Positions 8,189-16,669 of a stretch of DNA of 64,000 bases are shown in pieces (position 1 is the first letter of the stretch; every line of letters starts with the position of its first letter). The stretch covers positions 20,016 to 84,015 of the IMG/VR virus record IMGVR_UViG_3300001533_003623. One strand, given 5' to 3'. The translations under genes were made by a program, and so were the position numbers. The DNA comes from a virus. The notes below the pieces were generated by a model, which did not search any database, had not been told where the DNA came from, and saw only the letters and a list, made by a program, of their open reading frames with translations.

Positions 8189-9289
8189 TGAATGCTGCGA
8201 CAATATTGGGGATATGCTAGATACATTAGATGTTAAGTATACTCAAAGTCATCGACGCATATTTGGTCCATGTCCAATTCATGGTGGAGACAATCCAGTA
8301 GCCTGGAATCTGTATCCAGAAGGTGAGTCGGTACGTGGAATTTGGTATTGCTACACGCAAAACTGTCAAGAAAAATGGCGTAAAACACTTGTAGGGTTTG
8401 TTCATGCTTTATTGACCGTGAGAGGTAGCGAACCTAAGTCATGGCAAGATGCCGTATTATGGATGTCTGAATTTCTTGGATACAAGGATATTGCAGATGT
8501 AAAAACGCCCGACGCAGGAACATTAGAACGTCAAGGGTTCAATAATGTGATGCGTAGATTAAGTATTAAGCCTAACACTAACGTAGTACGCACATGGACA
8601 CCAAAATCATATCGCAAAGCGATGCAAATTCCGTCTCAATATTACATTGACCGAGGGTATAGCGCCGAAATATTGCAAAAGTATGATGTCGGGTATGCGC
8701 CGCGAACCAACAGGTCAGTAGTGCCGATATATGATGACTCGCATACAACAATTGTTGGTATGACAGGTAGAACGCATTGGCCACAATGTCCTCTGTGTAA
8801 ATACTATCATGCTGCCGATAAAGAATGTCCTACGACAACGGGTGACAAGATTAACTCGTGTAAATGGAAAAACTCGCCTGGGTTTGAAGCATCTAGTTAT
8901 TTATATAATTTTTGGTTTGCCAAACCACATATTGAAAGTACCGGCACCATTATATTGGTTGAAGGACCGGGCGATGTTTGGAGGCTAGAAGAAGCAGGAA
9001 TTAAAAACAGCGTGGCAATTTTTGGTACAGTACTGAATGAAGAGCAATTAGTTCTATTAGAGTCATCATGGGCAATGAACGCTGTTGTTTTGACAGACAA
9101 CGATAAGGGCGGGCAATTAGCCGCAATAGACATAAAAAAAAACTAGATAGAACACACAGATTATACTTCCCAAAGTTTCATACCAAAGATATCGGTGGAT
9201 TACAAACCGACCAAATCACCGACGATATACAACCAATACTACAACAAATCAATACCGTACATAAACAACAATTAGGAGCAAAGAAATGA
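8151..9289 (+). CDS. DNA primase (zinc finger + Toprim), probable -1 frameshift
   Basis: Primase that makes RNA primers for the helicase fork. A zinc site begins GPCPIHGG and continues WYCYTQNC. The Toprim fold shows ILVEGPGDVW and VVLTDNDKGGQ. The zero frame stops at TAG 9144-9146 (331 residues) just after an A9 run (9134-9142). In the -1 frame the reading continues for ~49 codons (LDRTHRLYFPKFHTKDIGGL and on) to TGA 9287-9289, which overlaps the next ATG as ATGA. Full length is ~379 residues. Cause may be programmed frameshifting, polymerase slippage, mutation or a base-calling error. GGAG at 8141-8144 sets the start. Confidence 0.8.
9134..9142 (+). promoter_or_regulatory. slippery A-run joining two frames of primase
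   Basis: Nine A residues followed by CTAG. In the zero frame the bases read A AAA AAC TAG, a canonical X XXY YYZ heptamer with the stop codon next to it. A -1 slip gives AAA AAA CTA and continues the primase C-terminus. I did not find a clear downstream stem-loop by eye. Confidence 0.6.
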
Positions 9290-10086
9290 CGTATATACTA
9301 GGGTTGTCAGGTAAAAAACAAAGTGGCAAAACCATGACAGCAAATTGGATTATAGGACAACAGATGTGTGCTATGAATATGGTGTCGTGGATAAAAATCA
9401 ATAGTAAGGGCAATCTTGTGGTTCCTGCTGTTGTCAACGATGAACTTATAGAGGGTGTATTTGACCCGCTAAGTCAAAACCCAGATGTACAAAACATGTT
9501 GTCTCAATATGTCTGGCCGGTTGTAAAGCTATATTCATTTGCTGAGATTCTGAAAATGTCAGTAGCGGCGATTTTTGGACTATCGTACGAGCAAGTAAAC
9601 GGTAGTAATGAAGATAAAAACCGACCGACAAAATTCACGTGGGAAATGTTTAAGCCATTCTTAACCGCAAATATTAAACGAGACATATCACAACAAAATG
9701 CGTGGTCAGAACATTTGTCTGGTCGTAATTTACTACAGATAGTCGGCACTGAAATATTTAGACGTATACACGGAGACATATGGGTTGACGCCTGTATGAA
9801 TGAAATAGCTAATGATAAACCTGGGCTTGCTATAATAACAGATTGTAGATTTCCGAATGAAGTAGATGGTGTGCATAATGCTGGCGGTAAAGTCATAAGA
9901 TTTACGCGCTCACCATTCACGGAACAAGACCAACACGAAAGCGAAACAGCGCTTGATGATTATAGTGCTTCACAGTTTGACTTCGTGCTGGACAATGCTA
10001 ATATGAGTATTGAAGAACACAATAAAGCGATTAACGAAAAGTTGACAGAATGGGGATACAATACTTGGAAATGGCGTATAGCATGA
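9286..10086 (+). CDS. deoxynucleoside monophosphate kinase
   Basis: A 266-residue kinase of the T4 gp1 type, phosphorylating dNMPs to dNDPs for phage DNA synthesis. The P-loop SGKKQSGKT is at residues 8-16. A strand IITDCRFPNEV at about 184-194 matches the conserved lid/base-binding region. The C-terminus (LTEWGYNTWKW) is typical of phage members. The ATG overlaps the -1 frame stop of primase, so the two are translationally coupled. Some relatives act on modified nucleotides; none of the modification enzymes themselves are seen here. Confidence 0.8.
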   Translation: MTYILGLSGKKQSGKTMTANWIIGQQMCAMNMVSWIKINSKGNLVVPAVVNDELIEGVFDPLSQNPDVQNMLSQYVWPVVKLYSFAEILKMSVAAIFGLSYEQVNGSNEDKNRPTKFTWEMFKPFLTANIKRDISQQNAWSEHLSGRNLLQIVGTEIFRRIHGDIWVDACMNEIANDKPGLAIITDCRFPNEVDGVHNAGGKVIRFTRSPFTEQDQHESETALDDYSASQFDFVLDNANMSIEEHNKAINEKLTEWGYNTWKWRIA

Positions 10087-10114
10087 AATTCAAAATTTCA
10101 AACAGGAATATATA

Positions 10115-11137
10115 ATGATAACAACCTACTTTCGTAGTTCCTCATATAACTGCTGGGGTCTATGTCAACAACAGTATCTGTTAACTTACGTTTTGGGTAT
10201 ACCAGCGCCATCTGGGAAAAAAGCAGAAATGGGAACTACGCTCCATAAGGTAATGGAGTGCCTAGCCAACTGCAAGCTATGTATCCAAAATGGTACGGCA
10301 TCGTTTGAAGATGATGCTTTGGGTACTGTACCAGTAACGCCCGACACGTTGACTGACCCGCGATTCGTAGAGAAGGTGTTTGATAAGGCATATGCCCACT
10401 ACACCTCTCCTGCTAAGAGCATTCACAAATATACTGAGGCAGATAAACGCGATATACGTCAGTGGTGTTGGGATGCGCTACAGTTTCAAAATGGCGCGTT
10501 TGACCCTCGTAAACTAACGATTGTAGCCACAGAACCGTTTTTCGACTTTCCAATAGATGAACCGTGGGCAAAATACAGCTATGTTTTACCTGACGGCAAA
10601 GAACTAACTGGACAATTGCGCGTTAAAGGTACGGTAGACCTTATTACAAAAGTAAGCGATACGCATTATGAAGTAATAGATTGGAAATCTGGAGAGTGTA
10701 AAGATTGGGGCACGGGAGCCGCCAAAGACTATGTTGACTTCTGTAAAGACCCTCAACTTAGAATCTACCACTGGGCTCTTAGTCAAATGTATAAAGAAGC
10801 GAAAACATTTGCTATGACTATCAACTATGTGCGTACTGCTGGGCCGTTCACAGTAGCATATTCTGACGATGATATCAAAGCTACAATGGCAATGTTACGC
10901 AAAAGGTTTGAGCATATTAAGTCAACGATTATACCAAAGCTTAAGTCACCAACCAATCAACATTGGTTTTGTAAGAGAGTGTGTTGGTATGGTAAAACCA
11001 TACACCCAAAAGATGGCACCAAAACTATATGTCAATACATTGCTGATAAAACTAGGCGATGTGGTTTGAACACGGTGATACTAGAAGAAACAGACCCAGG
11101 TCATACTGTTGGGTATTACCATAATCCAGGTAGTTAA
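10115..11137 (+). CDS. Cas4/RecB-like PD-(D/E)XK nuclease
   Basis: A 340-residue nuclease of the RecB/Cas4 family (PDDEXK_1), probably a DNA exonuclease for recombination. KGTVDLI (~residue 170) supplies the first Asp, VIDWKSGE (~185) the D...E/K core, and QLRIYHW (~213) the QxxxY motif. An early Cys pair, CWGLCQQQY, and a late cluster FCKRVCWY with further cysteines suggest an iron-sulfur cluster as in Cas4 and AddB. It stands alone without cas genes. AGGAA precedes the ATG. It follows the kinase by 28 bases. Confidence 0.75.
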   Translation: MITTYFRSSSYNCWGLCQQQYLLTYVLGIPAPSGKKAEMGTTLHKVMECLANCKLCIQNGTASFEDDALGTVPVTPDTLTDPRFVEKVFDKAYAHYTSPAKSIHKYTEADKRDIRQWCWDALQFQNGAFDPRKLTIVATEPFFDFPIDEPWAKYSYVLPDGKELTGQLRVKGTVDLITKVSDTHYEVIDWKSGECKDWGTGAAKDYVDFCKDPQLRIYHWALSQMYKEAKTFAMTINYVRTAGPFTVAYSDDDIKATMAMLRKRFEHIKSTIIPKLKSPTNQHWFCKRVCWYGKTIHPKDGTKTICQYIADKTRRCGLNTVILEETDPGHTVGYYHNPGS

Positions 11138-11153
11138 ACAACGGAGAATACTG

Positions 11154-11570
11154 ATGCCAAAAGGTAAGAAGATTTGCCCACAATGCCAAGCTGAATTAGG
11201 TGTGCGTACTAAGGTCTGCGAATGCGGCCACGAGTTCGTGATTAAAAGTAGTAAGCAGGGAAGGGCTCATGGACCTCCCATTAAAACAAAGACTCACCCG
11301 TTAGCACAAACGTATGTTCCCACGCCGGGTTTGTGGGTGTTCGACCGTCCTCAGGATATGCCGAAGGTGCAGGCTCCCGGTCAACTACCAGATGGTCTTA
11401 TGACTAATCAGGAAATACATGAATATGTTACTTACAATGGTTTGGGTGATTGTATATTTGAATACATAATACCCGCTAAGATAGCAGACCCTAAACTGAG
11501 AAAAAAGTGGGAAAAAGCAAAGAAATATATAGAAGAAGCATGGGGTTATCTAATCAATGAAGACGATTAA
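11154..11570 (+). CDS. zinc-ribbon protein
   Basis: A 138-residue protein starting MPKGKKICPQCQ, with GGAG seven bases before the chosen ATG. The N-terminal ribbon CPQC...CECGHEF resembles those of many small phage proteins of unknown role. A Pro-rich linker (THPLAQTYVPTPGLW) leads to a helical, charged C-terminus. It overlaps the next gene by 14 bases. No function can be assigned. Confidence 0.6.
   Translation: MPKGKKICPQCQAELGVRTKVCECGHEFVIKSSKQGRAHGPPIKTKTHPLAQTYVPTPGLWVFDRPQDMPKVQAPGQLPDGLMTNQEIHEYVTYNGLGDCIFEYIIPAKIADPKLRKKWEKAKKYIEEAWGYLINEDD
11255..11263 (+). repeat. dispersed motif GCAGGGAAG (exact)
   Basis: Exact copy in the zinc-ribbon gene at 11154; extended match AGCAGGGAAGG. 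Confidence 0.7.
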
Positions 11571-11787
11571 TATAAATTTAAATAGAAAGCTAATGACACA
11601 TGCAATCATAGACCAATTACGTGATACAGCCAAATCGAACGATATGATAAGCGGAAGTGCTATTATTGATGTATTGAATGAGTATGATAGATTGCGTTAT
11701 TTAGTTGAGGGAATAACTACAGCATATATGCGTGGAGACGAACAAAAGATTAGACAGGTTCTAGACACATTTCAAATACTATTATGA
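11557..11787 (+). CDS. small hypothetical protein
   Basis: A 76-residue, mostly helical acidic/basic protein of unknown role. It overlaps the genes on both sides (14 and 4 bases), which is the main support that it is real. There is no strong ribosome site, consistent with re-initiation after the upstream stop. Confidence 0.5.
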   Translation: MKTININLNRKLMTHAIIDQLRDTAKSNDMISGSAIIDVLNEYDRLRYLVEGITTAYMRGDEQKIRQVLDTFQILL

Positions 11788-12152
11788 ATACATTCGACCA
11801 ATTAGTGTGGCAACAGGTCCAGACTGTGCGACCTTCATCTATCGTACTTGACAAATTACACGCTCGCGCTATAATACAGGATAGGGTGGACGCGCTACGT
11901 TCCGATAAAATGGACGTTTTAGATACGCTCGTACAAATTGCGGCGGCTGCGCAAATATGTGCAGAGCAACTATTATTGCTAAGACAGCAAGAAGAAGCTC
12001 CAAAACAAAGCGACTTACAGCATGAGTTGGAATCTATTGTGCAGCATATATTGGACAACATAACAGTAGCACAGCCTAAACAGCGCGGTGTATCTAGGCA
12101 GGTGTGTGAAATAGATACAGAGTTTTTGGAAAAATTGAAGGATATTGTATGA
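11784..12152 (+). CDS. helical hypothetical protein
   Basis: A 122-residue protein predicted to be almost all alpha-helix, with a Gln/Leu-rich stretch (ICAEQLLLLRQQEE) suited to a coiled coil. It overlaps the gene before it (ATGA) and the polymerase gene after it (ATGA). A consensus promoter lies inside its coding sequence. Its place directly before the polymerase suggests a replication accessory role, but no family is recognised. Confidence 0.55.
   Translation: MNTFDQLVWQQVQTVRPSSIVLDKLHARAIIQDRVDALRSDKMDVLDTLVQIAAAAQICAEQLLLLRQQEEAPKQSDLQHELESIVQHILDNITVAQPKQRGVSRQVCEIDTEFLEKLKDIV
11848..11875 (+). promoter_or_regulatory. intragenic consensus promoter before the polymerase gene
   Basis: TTGACA (11848-11853), 16 bases, TATAAT (11870-11875): a perfect match in both boxes, inside the 11784 gene and pointing at the polymerase gene 270 bases on. 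It could boost polymerase transcription, or it could be a chance match inside coding sequence. Confidence 0.5.
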
Positions 12153-14122
12153 CGACATACTTTCCTCTGCATGTGCATTCTCATTACTCATTACTTGATG
12201 GATTAAGTAAACCATCACAAATAGCACGTAGATGTAAGGAACTAAATTTACCGGGCTCAGCTATTACTGACCATGGCAACATTTCTGGTGCTATTTCTTT
12301 TATGAAGGCTATGAAGGGACTTCAGCCAATTATTGGGTGTGAACTATACATAAGTCCAAACGATGCTACTATTAAAGATGGAGACCGTACTTTATACCAT
12401 CTTTGTGTTTTAGCAAAAAATATGGAAGGATGGCGCAGATTAGTACAAATCACAAGCGAATCCAATAAACCAGAGCACTTCTACTATAAACCGAGATTGG
12501 ATTTAGACCGATTAGCTAAATATGCAGATGGCAACTTAATTGCATTCAGCGGACACTTAGGCTCACATTTATCACACTGCATTTTTAAGGACATGGCGGT
12601 ACATGACTGTAAAACCGCCGAAGAAGCCAAAGCCCTTACGTACCCTGATTGGGTACAACGCACTACAGATGCGGCTATGCGTCTACGTGATATTTTTGGT
12701 AAAGATAATTTCTTTATAGAGATACAAGTTATTGATAGCAAGAATATGCCAGCGTGTGCCTTGCTTGCTACAGGTCTAAGGTATATCTCTAAAAAAACAG
12801 GCATTCCCTGCATAGCAACACCAGATGCGCATTATGCAAAACCAGAAGATGCGTACGACCAAAGAATATTGTTGTGTAATGCCATAAATACAAATTTCCA
12901 AACTATAGAAGAAAAGAAGGTAAGTGGTGAAAATATTGGAATGGGAGCGTTCTTTCGTTCACGCCAATATCATATACCATCTTACGAAACAATGATTCAG
13001 TATGGTAATACCGAAGAAGAACTTGCTAATACTATGGTCGTTGCTCAAATGTGTGAGTCTTATGACCTGACATCACCACCTAAACTACCTAAATTTCCAT
13101 GTCCCGATGGAATGACTTCGCGACAGTACCTAACGAAGTTATTACACCAAGGCTGGATAGACCGACAACCGCAAATTCAGAACACAATCAACAGAACACA
13201 TCATACTGAACAAGAATACAAAGACAGACTTAATGAAGAATATAAGATTCTAACAGATGTGGGTCTATCAGATTATTTTCTAATTGTTAATGATATTATC
13301 CAATGGGCACGTAGCCAAGGTCAGCTTACCGGCGCTGGTCGTGGTAGTGCTGCTGGTTCATTAATTCTATACATACTTGGCGTTACTCACGTGGACCCAA
13401 TTGAGTTTGACCTGTTGTTTTCAAGGTTTTATAACGCTGGTCGTAATACAGCCGAACGTATCTCTTTGCCGGATGTTGATATGGATTTTGAAATTCAACA
13501 ACGGTTTAAAATATTAGACTATATACGTCAAAGGTATGGGCGTGAACACGTTGCGCAAATGCTCACGTTTACCAGACTACAGGGGCGTGGTGCATTAAAA
13601 GATGTCATGCGTGCTCATTCTGCTATGTCATTTGAAGAAATGAATCGTGTGACAGCATTTATACCAGATGAAGCTGAAATCAGCGACCAATTACAAGCAG
13701 TTAAAGAGTTAGATAAGCAGGAAGGTGGGGATGGTGAAGCGTCTATTATACGCTGGGCATTAGAACATCACGCCGACGACCTTAAACAATGGGCGTATAT
13801 TGATGATGACGGCAACATACAAGGACCATACGCTAAGCTGTTTGAACAGGCTATTAGAATAGAAGGCACTAAAAAATCACAAAGCAAACACGCCGCTGGT
13901 ATTATTATCGCTCAAGATGTATTATCTGATATATGTCCAATGGTATATGACAAATCTTCTGGTGAGACAATATGTGGAATGGAAATGAATGACTTAGAAG
14001 ATATGGGCAATGTAAAGATAGATATATTGGGCGTAGCAATGTTGGATAAATGCCACGGAATACTCAATTTACTAAAATATGGAACTCTATGTAAGGAAAA
14101 TAATGAATCAACCAACAGTTGA
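12149..14122 (+). CDS. dnaE: DNA polymerase III alpha, N-terminal half (PHP + palm)
   Basis: The first of two genes for a DnaE/PolIII-alpha-type replicative polymerase (657 residues). The PHP domain starts with HVHSHYSLLDG, ITDHGN and GCELYI, with TPDAHY later. The palm has GRGSAAGS and the acidic motif PDVDMDF (~residue 441); the third catalytic Asp lies in KIDILG (~622). All three acids are therefore in this half. It stops at the point where ordinary DnaE continues into the fingers, and its last ~16 residues (YGTLCKENNESTNS) look like a drifted tail. The other half is at 16670. No split-intein sequence is seen at the break. Confidence 0.85.
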   Translation: MTTYFPLHVHSHYSLLDGLSKPSQIARRCKELNLPGSAITDHGNISGAISFMKAMKGLQPIIGCELYISPNDATIKDGDRTLYHLCVLAKNMEGWRRLVQITSESNKPEHFYYKPRLDLDRLAKYADGNLIAFSGHLGSHLSHCIFKDMAVHDCKTAEEAKALTYPDWVQRTTDAAMRLRDIFGKDNFFIEIQVIDSKNMPACALLATGLRYISKKTGIPCIATPDAHYAKPEDAYDQRILLCNAINTNFQTIEEKKVSGENIGMGAFFRSRQYHIPSYETMIQYGNTEEELANTMVVAQMCESYDLTSPPKLPKFPCPDGMTSRQYLTKLLHQGWIDRQPQIQNTINRTHHTEQEYKDRLNEEYKILTDVGLSDYFLIVNDIIQWARSQGQLTGAGRGSAAGSLILYILGVTHVDPIEFDLLFSRFYNAGRNTAERISLPDVDMDFEIQQRFKILDYIRQRYGREHVAQMLTFTRLQGRGALKDVMRAHSAMSFEEMNRVTAFIPDEAEISDQLQAVKELDKQEGGDGEASIIRWALEHHADDLKQWAYIDDDGNIQGPYAKLFEQAIRIEGTKKSQSKHAAGIIIAQDVLSDICPMVYDKSSGETICGMEMNDLEDMGNVKIDILGVAMLDKCHGILNLLKYGTLCKENNESTNS

Positions 14123-14288
14123 AGAAGTAGTTAATAAGCTTGGAGAACCAACGCGTGGATTGGTCACGAGAGCATTCGCATGGTTAGATAAGAAAGACAA
14201 GCATTTTCAAAATAAGTCACAAGTAGATAGATGGCAATTTATTGAGCGTTTGCTTGAGCAACATAGTACAGAACAGGAAACTTCATAA
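14103..14288 (+). CDS. small hypothetical protein
   Basis: A 61-residue helical protein starting MNQPTVEEVV, with AAGGA (14093-14097) five bases upstream. It overlaps the end of the polymerase half before it and the exonuclease gene after it (by one base), so it is part of the same translated block. A reading from 14079 lacks a ribosome site. Function unknown. Confidence 0.55.
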   Translation: MNQPTVEEVVNKLGEPTRGLVTRAFAWLDKKDKHFQNKSQVDRWQFIERLLEQHSTEQETS

Positions 14289-14962
14289 TGGACAACAGGC
14301 ACTTTTTATGTTTTGATTTTGAAACCGGCGGCAAATCTACGGAAACCGCCGAGGTACTACAAATAGGTGCGTGTGTAGTTCACCGTAACTCTCTTACTAT
14401 TGTAGATAGTTTTGAAAGCCTAATGAGGCCAAAAGACTTTGATGCACTAGAGGATGAGGCACTAGCTATCAATGGGCTCACACGTGAAGAACTTAGAGAA
14501 GCACCTGAACCAGATTTGGTATGGCCAACTTGGGCCAAATGGATTCAGAGATACAATATTAATAAGAATAAGAACTCGTTCGGTGCACCAATAGCCATGT
14601 ATTACAATGGCGATAATTTTGATATGGCTTTCATGAAAAGGTATTGCAAACAATATGGATACTGGGATAATAAATGGGACAACCAAACACTTGTCAACCC
14701 TATTCACACTTTCGATGTCATGAAGCATATATGGTTTTGGTTTAGGTCAGTATCAGATGGTCCTAGTAATCTCAAGCTTACTACTATATTAGAGTATATG
14801 GGTGTACCAAAATCAGAGATTGATAAAGGTGCCCACAATGCATTATGGGATGTTACCTGGACAGCTAAGATTGGTGTACGTCTATTGAATGTTGGTAGTT
14901 ATTTAACAACTCCTAACGATGATGGTAAGAGACGGCTGGAAATGAAAGACTGTTTTTGTTAA
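14288..14962 (+). CDS. DnaQ-like 3'-5' exonuclease
   Basis: A 224-residue DEDDh exonuclease, probably the proofreading subunit of the phage polymerase. Exo I is FDFETGG (~residues 8-14), Exo II is YNGDNFD (~106-112), and Exo III is HNALWD (~181-186). Members remove mismatched 3' ends using two metal ions. It lies between the two halves of the polymerase gene, which supports a joint complex. RNase T-like RNA processing is possible but less likely here. Confidence 0.8.
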   Translation: MDNRHFLCFDFETGGKSTETAEVLQIGACVVHRNSLTIVDSFESLMRPKDFDALEDEALAINGLTREELREAPEPDLVWPTWAKWIQRYNINKNKNSFGAPIAMYYNGDNFDMAFMKRYCKQYGYWDNKWDNQTLVNPIHTFDVMKHIWFWFRSVSDGPSNLKLTTILEYMGVPKSEIDKGAHNALWDVTWTAKIGVRLLNVGSYLTTPNDDGKRRLEMKDCFC

Positions 14963-14975
14963 ATAGGACAACACA

Positions 14976-15314
14976 ATGAAATCAAACATAATAGAAAAAA
15001 TGCTGCGTGAAGCTGCGAACGTAAATAAAAACCACACAACGCAAGAAATAGCTGAGTTTATCGCAAAGGAAATACAACAACACACATTAATTTGTCACAA
15101 AATGCAGAACATAAGACATGCGCTAGTAGCAGAGGAAGATAGATATAAAAAAAATATAGACGCCATCAAGAAGGCAGCAATAAAAATTCGTACTGAAGAA
15201 TGTAAGCATTGGGATGTGGAATATTTTCCTGATGCATCTGGTGGTAATGACTCTGTTTATATCTGCAATGATTGCGGATTATCAAAAAAAACACCATTTG
15301 GAAAACAACAATGA
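14976..15314 (+). CDS. hypothetical protein with C-terminal Cys/His pair
   Basis: A 112-residue protein: a helical, basic N-terminal two-thirds and a C-terminal part with CKHWD and CNDCGLS, which could bind zinc. ACAACACA precedes the ATG with no clear ribosome site. The stop overlaps the next ATG. The family is not recognised. Confidence 0.5.
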   Translation: MKSNIIEKMLREAANVNKNHTTQEIAEFIAKEIQQHTLICHKMQNIRHALVAEEDRYKKNIDAIKKAAIKIRTEECKHWDVEYFPDASGGNDSVYICNDCGLSKKTPFGKQQ

Positions 15315-15511
15315 AAACCTCTATGCTGATAAACAAGCTACAGAAACTACAATCATTATACGGTAACCTTGAGGTTGTTGTTGCTGGTGTGTTCACTGGC
15401 GGCGCACACAAGTTTGACGTATGTCCACCATCCGATTACTACGACCCACAGGAAGTGCTGATGATGAACGCAACGGATGTACAGGAAAAGTTTGTTATTG
15501 ACCAAGTATGA
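15311..15511 (+). CDS. small hypothetical protein
   Basis: A 66-residue protein starting MKTSMLINKL; the ATG overlaps the previous stop (ATGA) and the stop overlaps the next start. It has an amphipathic N-terminal helix, then a beta-like VVVAGVFTGG and an acidic tail. Short domains of this pattern occur in many phages without known role. Confidence 0.5.
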   Translation: MKTSMLINKLQKLQSLYGNLEVVVAGVFTGGAHKFDVCPPSDYYDPQEVLMMNATDVQEKFVIDQV

Positions 15512-15783
15512 CTACCATATTTGAAGTCATTGGATGGATAGGTGCAATTCTATTCTGTCTTTGTGGAGTTCCACAAGCACTAAGAACATACCGCACAAAA
15601 AGCACCACAGATATTTCTTGGTGGTTTCTATGGATGTGGTATATAGGTGAGATACTAACGTTAATATACGTTATGTATACAAGTATTAGTAATGAATACT
15701 GGCAGGCTTCCCTGCTTACAAACTACATTTTCAACATTTGTATAATTACATATATCATTGCTATGAAATGGAGATATGAATAA
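15508..15783 (+). CDS. SemiSWEET / PQ-loop membrane protein
   Basis: A 91-residue protein with three membrane-spanning segments (about residues 6-22, 37-58 and 68-86). GVPQALRTYRTKSTTDIS between the first two is the PQ-loop signature of SemiSWEETs, which dimerise to form small sugar carriers. Length matches bacterial SemiSWEET. It would sit in the host inner membrane. A carrier gene among replication genes is unusual for a phage; it could feed sugar to the glycan pathway encoded at 19-28 kb, which is inference. ATGA overlap with both neighbours. Confidence 0.7.
   Translation: MTTIFEVIGWIGAILFCLCGVPQALRTYRTKSTTDISWWFLWMWYIGEILTLIYVMYTSISNEYWQASLLTNYIFNICIITYIIAMKWRYE
15707..15715 (-). repeat. 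dispersed motif GCAGGGAAG (exact)
   Basis: Exact copy in the SemiSWEET gene; on the minus strand preceded by GTAA, as at 11255. Confidence 0.7.
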
Positions 15784-16262
15784 TGTATGAATTGACCAAT
15801 GACTTTTGGGCTGAAGCAGAACAAAGTGATGTATGTGCAATAGTTTGTACTATTAATACTGTCTGTAAAAAAGACGGCACGTTAGTAATGGGTGCTGGTA
15901 TAGCAAAAGACTTTGCTGAGCGCATTGAATGGCTGCCAGAAAGATGGGGTGTGCGCACAGCACGAATGTCCAATGGTCCTACTTATCCATTCGTGGAAAT
16001 TATGCAGGGAAACCATCCTGATATTGTAGGCATCCACACAAAACTTGATTGGCGAGACCCCTCTCCTTTGAATCTGGTTGACAGAAGCATTAAACAGTTG
16101 TATATTGTGTCTATGGCTCTTGAATGGCGGTGGGGTGCACAAAAACGCATTTTGATGACTAGACCGGGCTGCGGTCATGGAGGGTTGTCGTGGTCTAAGC
16201 AAATTAAGCCTTTGATGGATAAAATTCTGGACGATAGATTTGTGGTTATAAATCAACAATAA
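15783..16262 (+). CDS. macrodomain (ADP-ribose-binding) protein
   Basis: A 159-residue macrodomain of the Poa1/ADP-ribose-1''-phosphatase type. The pattern is strand VCTIN, then the loop VMGAGIAKDF (~residues 35-44), and later TRPGCGHGGLSW (~125-136), as in phage members. Such proteins bind or hydrolyse ADP-ribose derivatives. Possible jobs are clearing tRNA-splicing or ligation by-products, or undoing ADP-ribosylation or NAD-based defence signals. The sequence does not decide. It shares one base with the SemiSWEET stop. Confidence 0.75.
   Translation: MYELTNDFWAEAEQSDVCAIVCTINTVCKKDGTLVMGAGIAKDFAERIEWLPERWGVRTARMSNGPTYPFVEIMQGNHPDIVGIHTKLDWRDPSPLNLVDRSIKQLYIVSMALEWRWGAQKRILMTRPGCGHGGLSWSKQIKPLMDKILDDRFVVINQQ
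16078..16106 (+). promoter_or_regulatory. candidate intragenic promoter
   Basis: TTGACA (16078-16083), 17 bases, TATATT (16101-16106), inside the macrodomain gene and pointing at the 16279 gene and the second polymerase half. One mismatch in the -10 box. Confidence 0.35.
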
Positions 16263-16278
16263 CTTTCAGGTAAAAATT

Positions 16279-16665
16279 ATGAATATTGATGAAGCTCGTG
16301 AGACTATGAAATGTGTACAACAGCATTTATCGGCAGGTCGTTGTGTAGATAGACACATTACACAATGTCTAACGGACGTAATTGTTTTTTTATTGTATCA
16401 ATTACATGAAACACCTGAACAACCCAGCAAAGATAACGATATACACCAACCAGCAACCAGGATTCTGTTGACTGAATATATTGGAGACGCACCAGGGCGA
16501 CCTATATCTATTAACCCTGAAGAAATCTCATGTATCCGTTCGTATTCTTATCATTCATTTCGTCCATATATTGGTGAAGTTATTCTGTCTAATGGTGTCA
16601 AAATTCGTACGTGGGAAACAGCCGAAGATATAGATAAGTTAGTACAACGCTCTACAGAAAGTTGA
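16279..16665 (+). CDS. hypothetical protein
   Basis: A 128-residue protein. CAGG lies eight bases before the ATG. The N-terminal half is helical with several Cys/His (HLSAGRCVDRHITQC); the C-terminal half is beta-rich (RPYIGEVILSNGVKIRTWET). No family is recognised. It lies directly before the second polymerase half and may be co-transcribed with it. Confidence 0.5.
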   Translation: MNIDEARETMKCVQQHLSAGRCVDRHITQCLTDVIVFLLYQLHETPEQPSKDNDIHQPATRILLTEYIGDAPGRPISINPEEISCIRSYSYHSFRPYIGEVILSNGVKIRTWETAEDIDKLVQRSTES

Positions 16666-16669
16666 GATT

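Noticed and set aside
10115-11137. Cas4 homologue as part of a CRISPR-Cas system
   Set aside because: No cas1/cas2 genes or repeat-spacer array are seen; stand-alone Cas4-like nucleases are common in phages.
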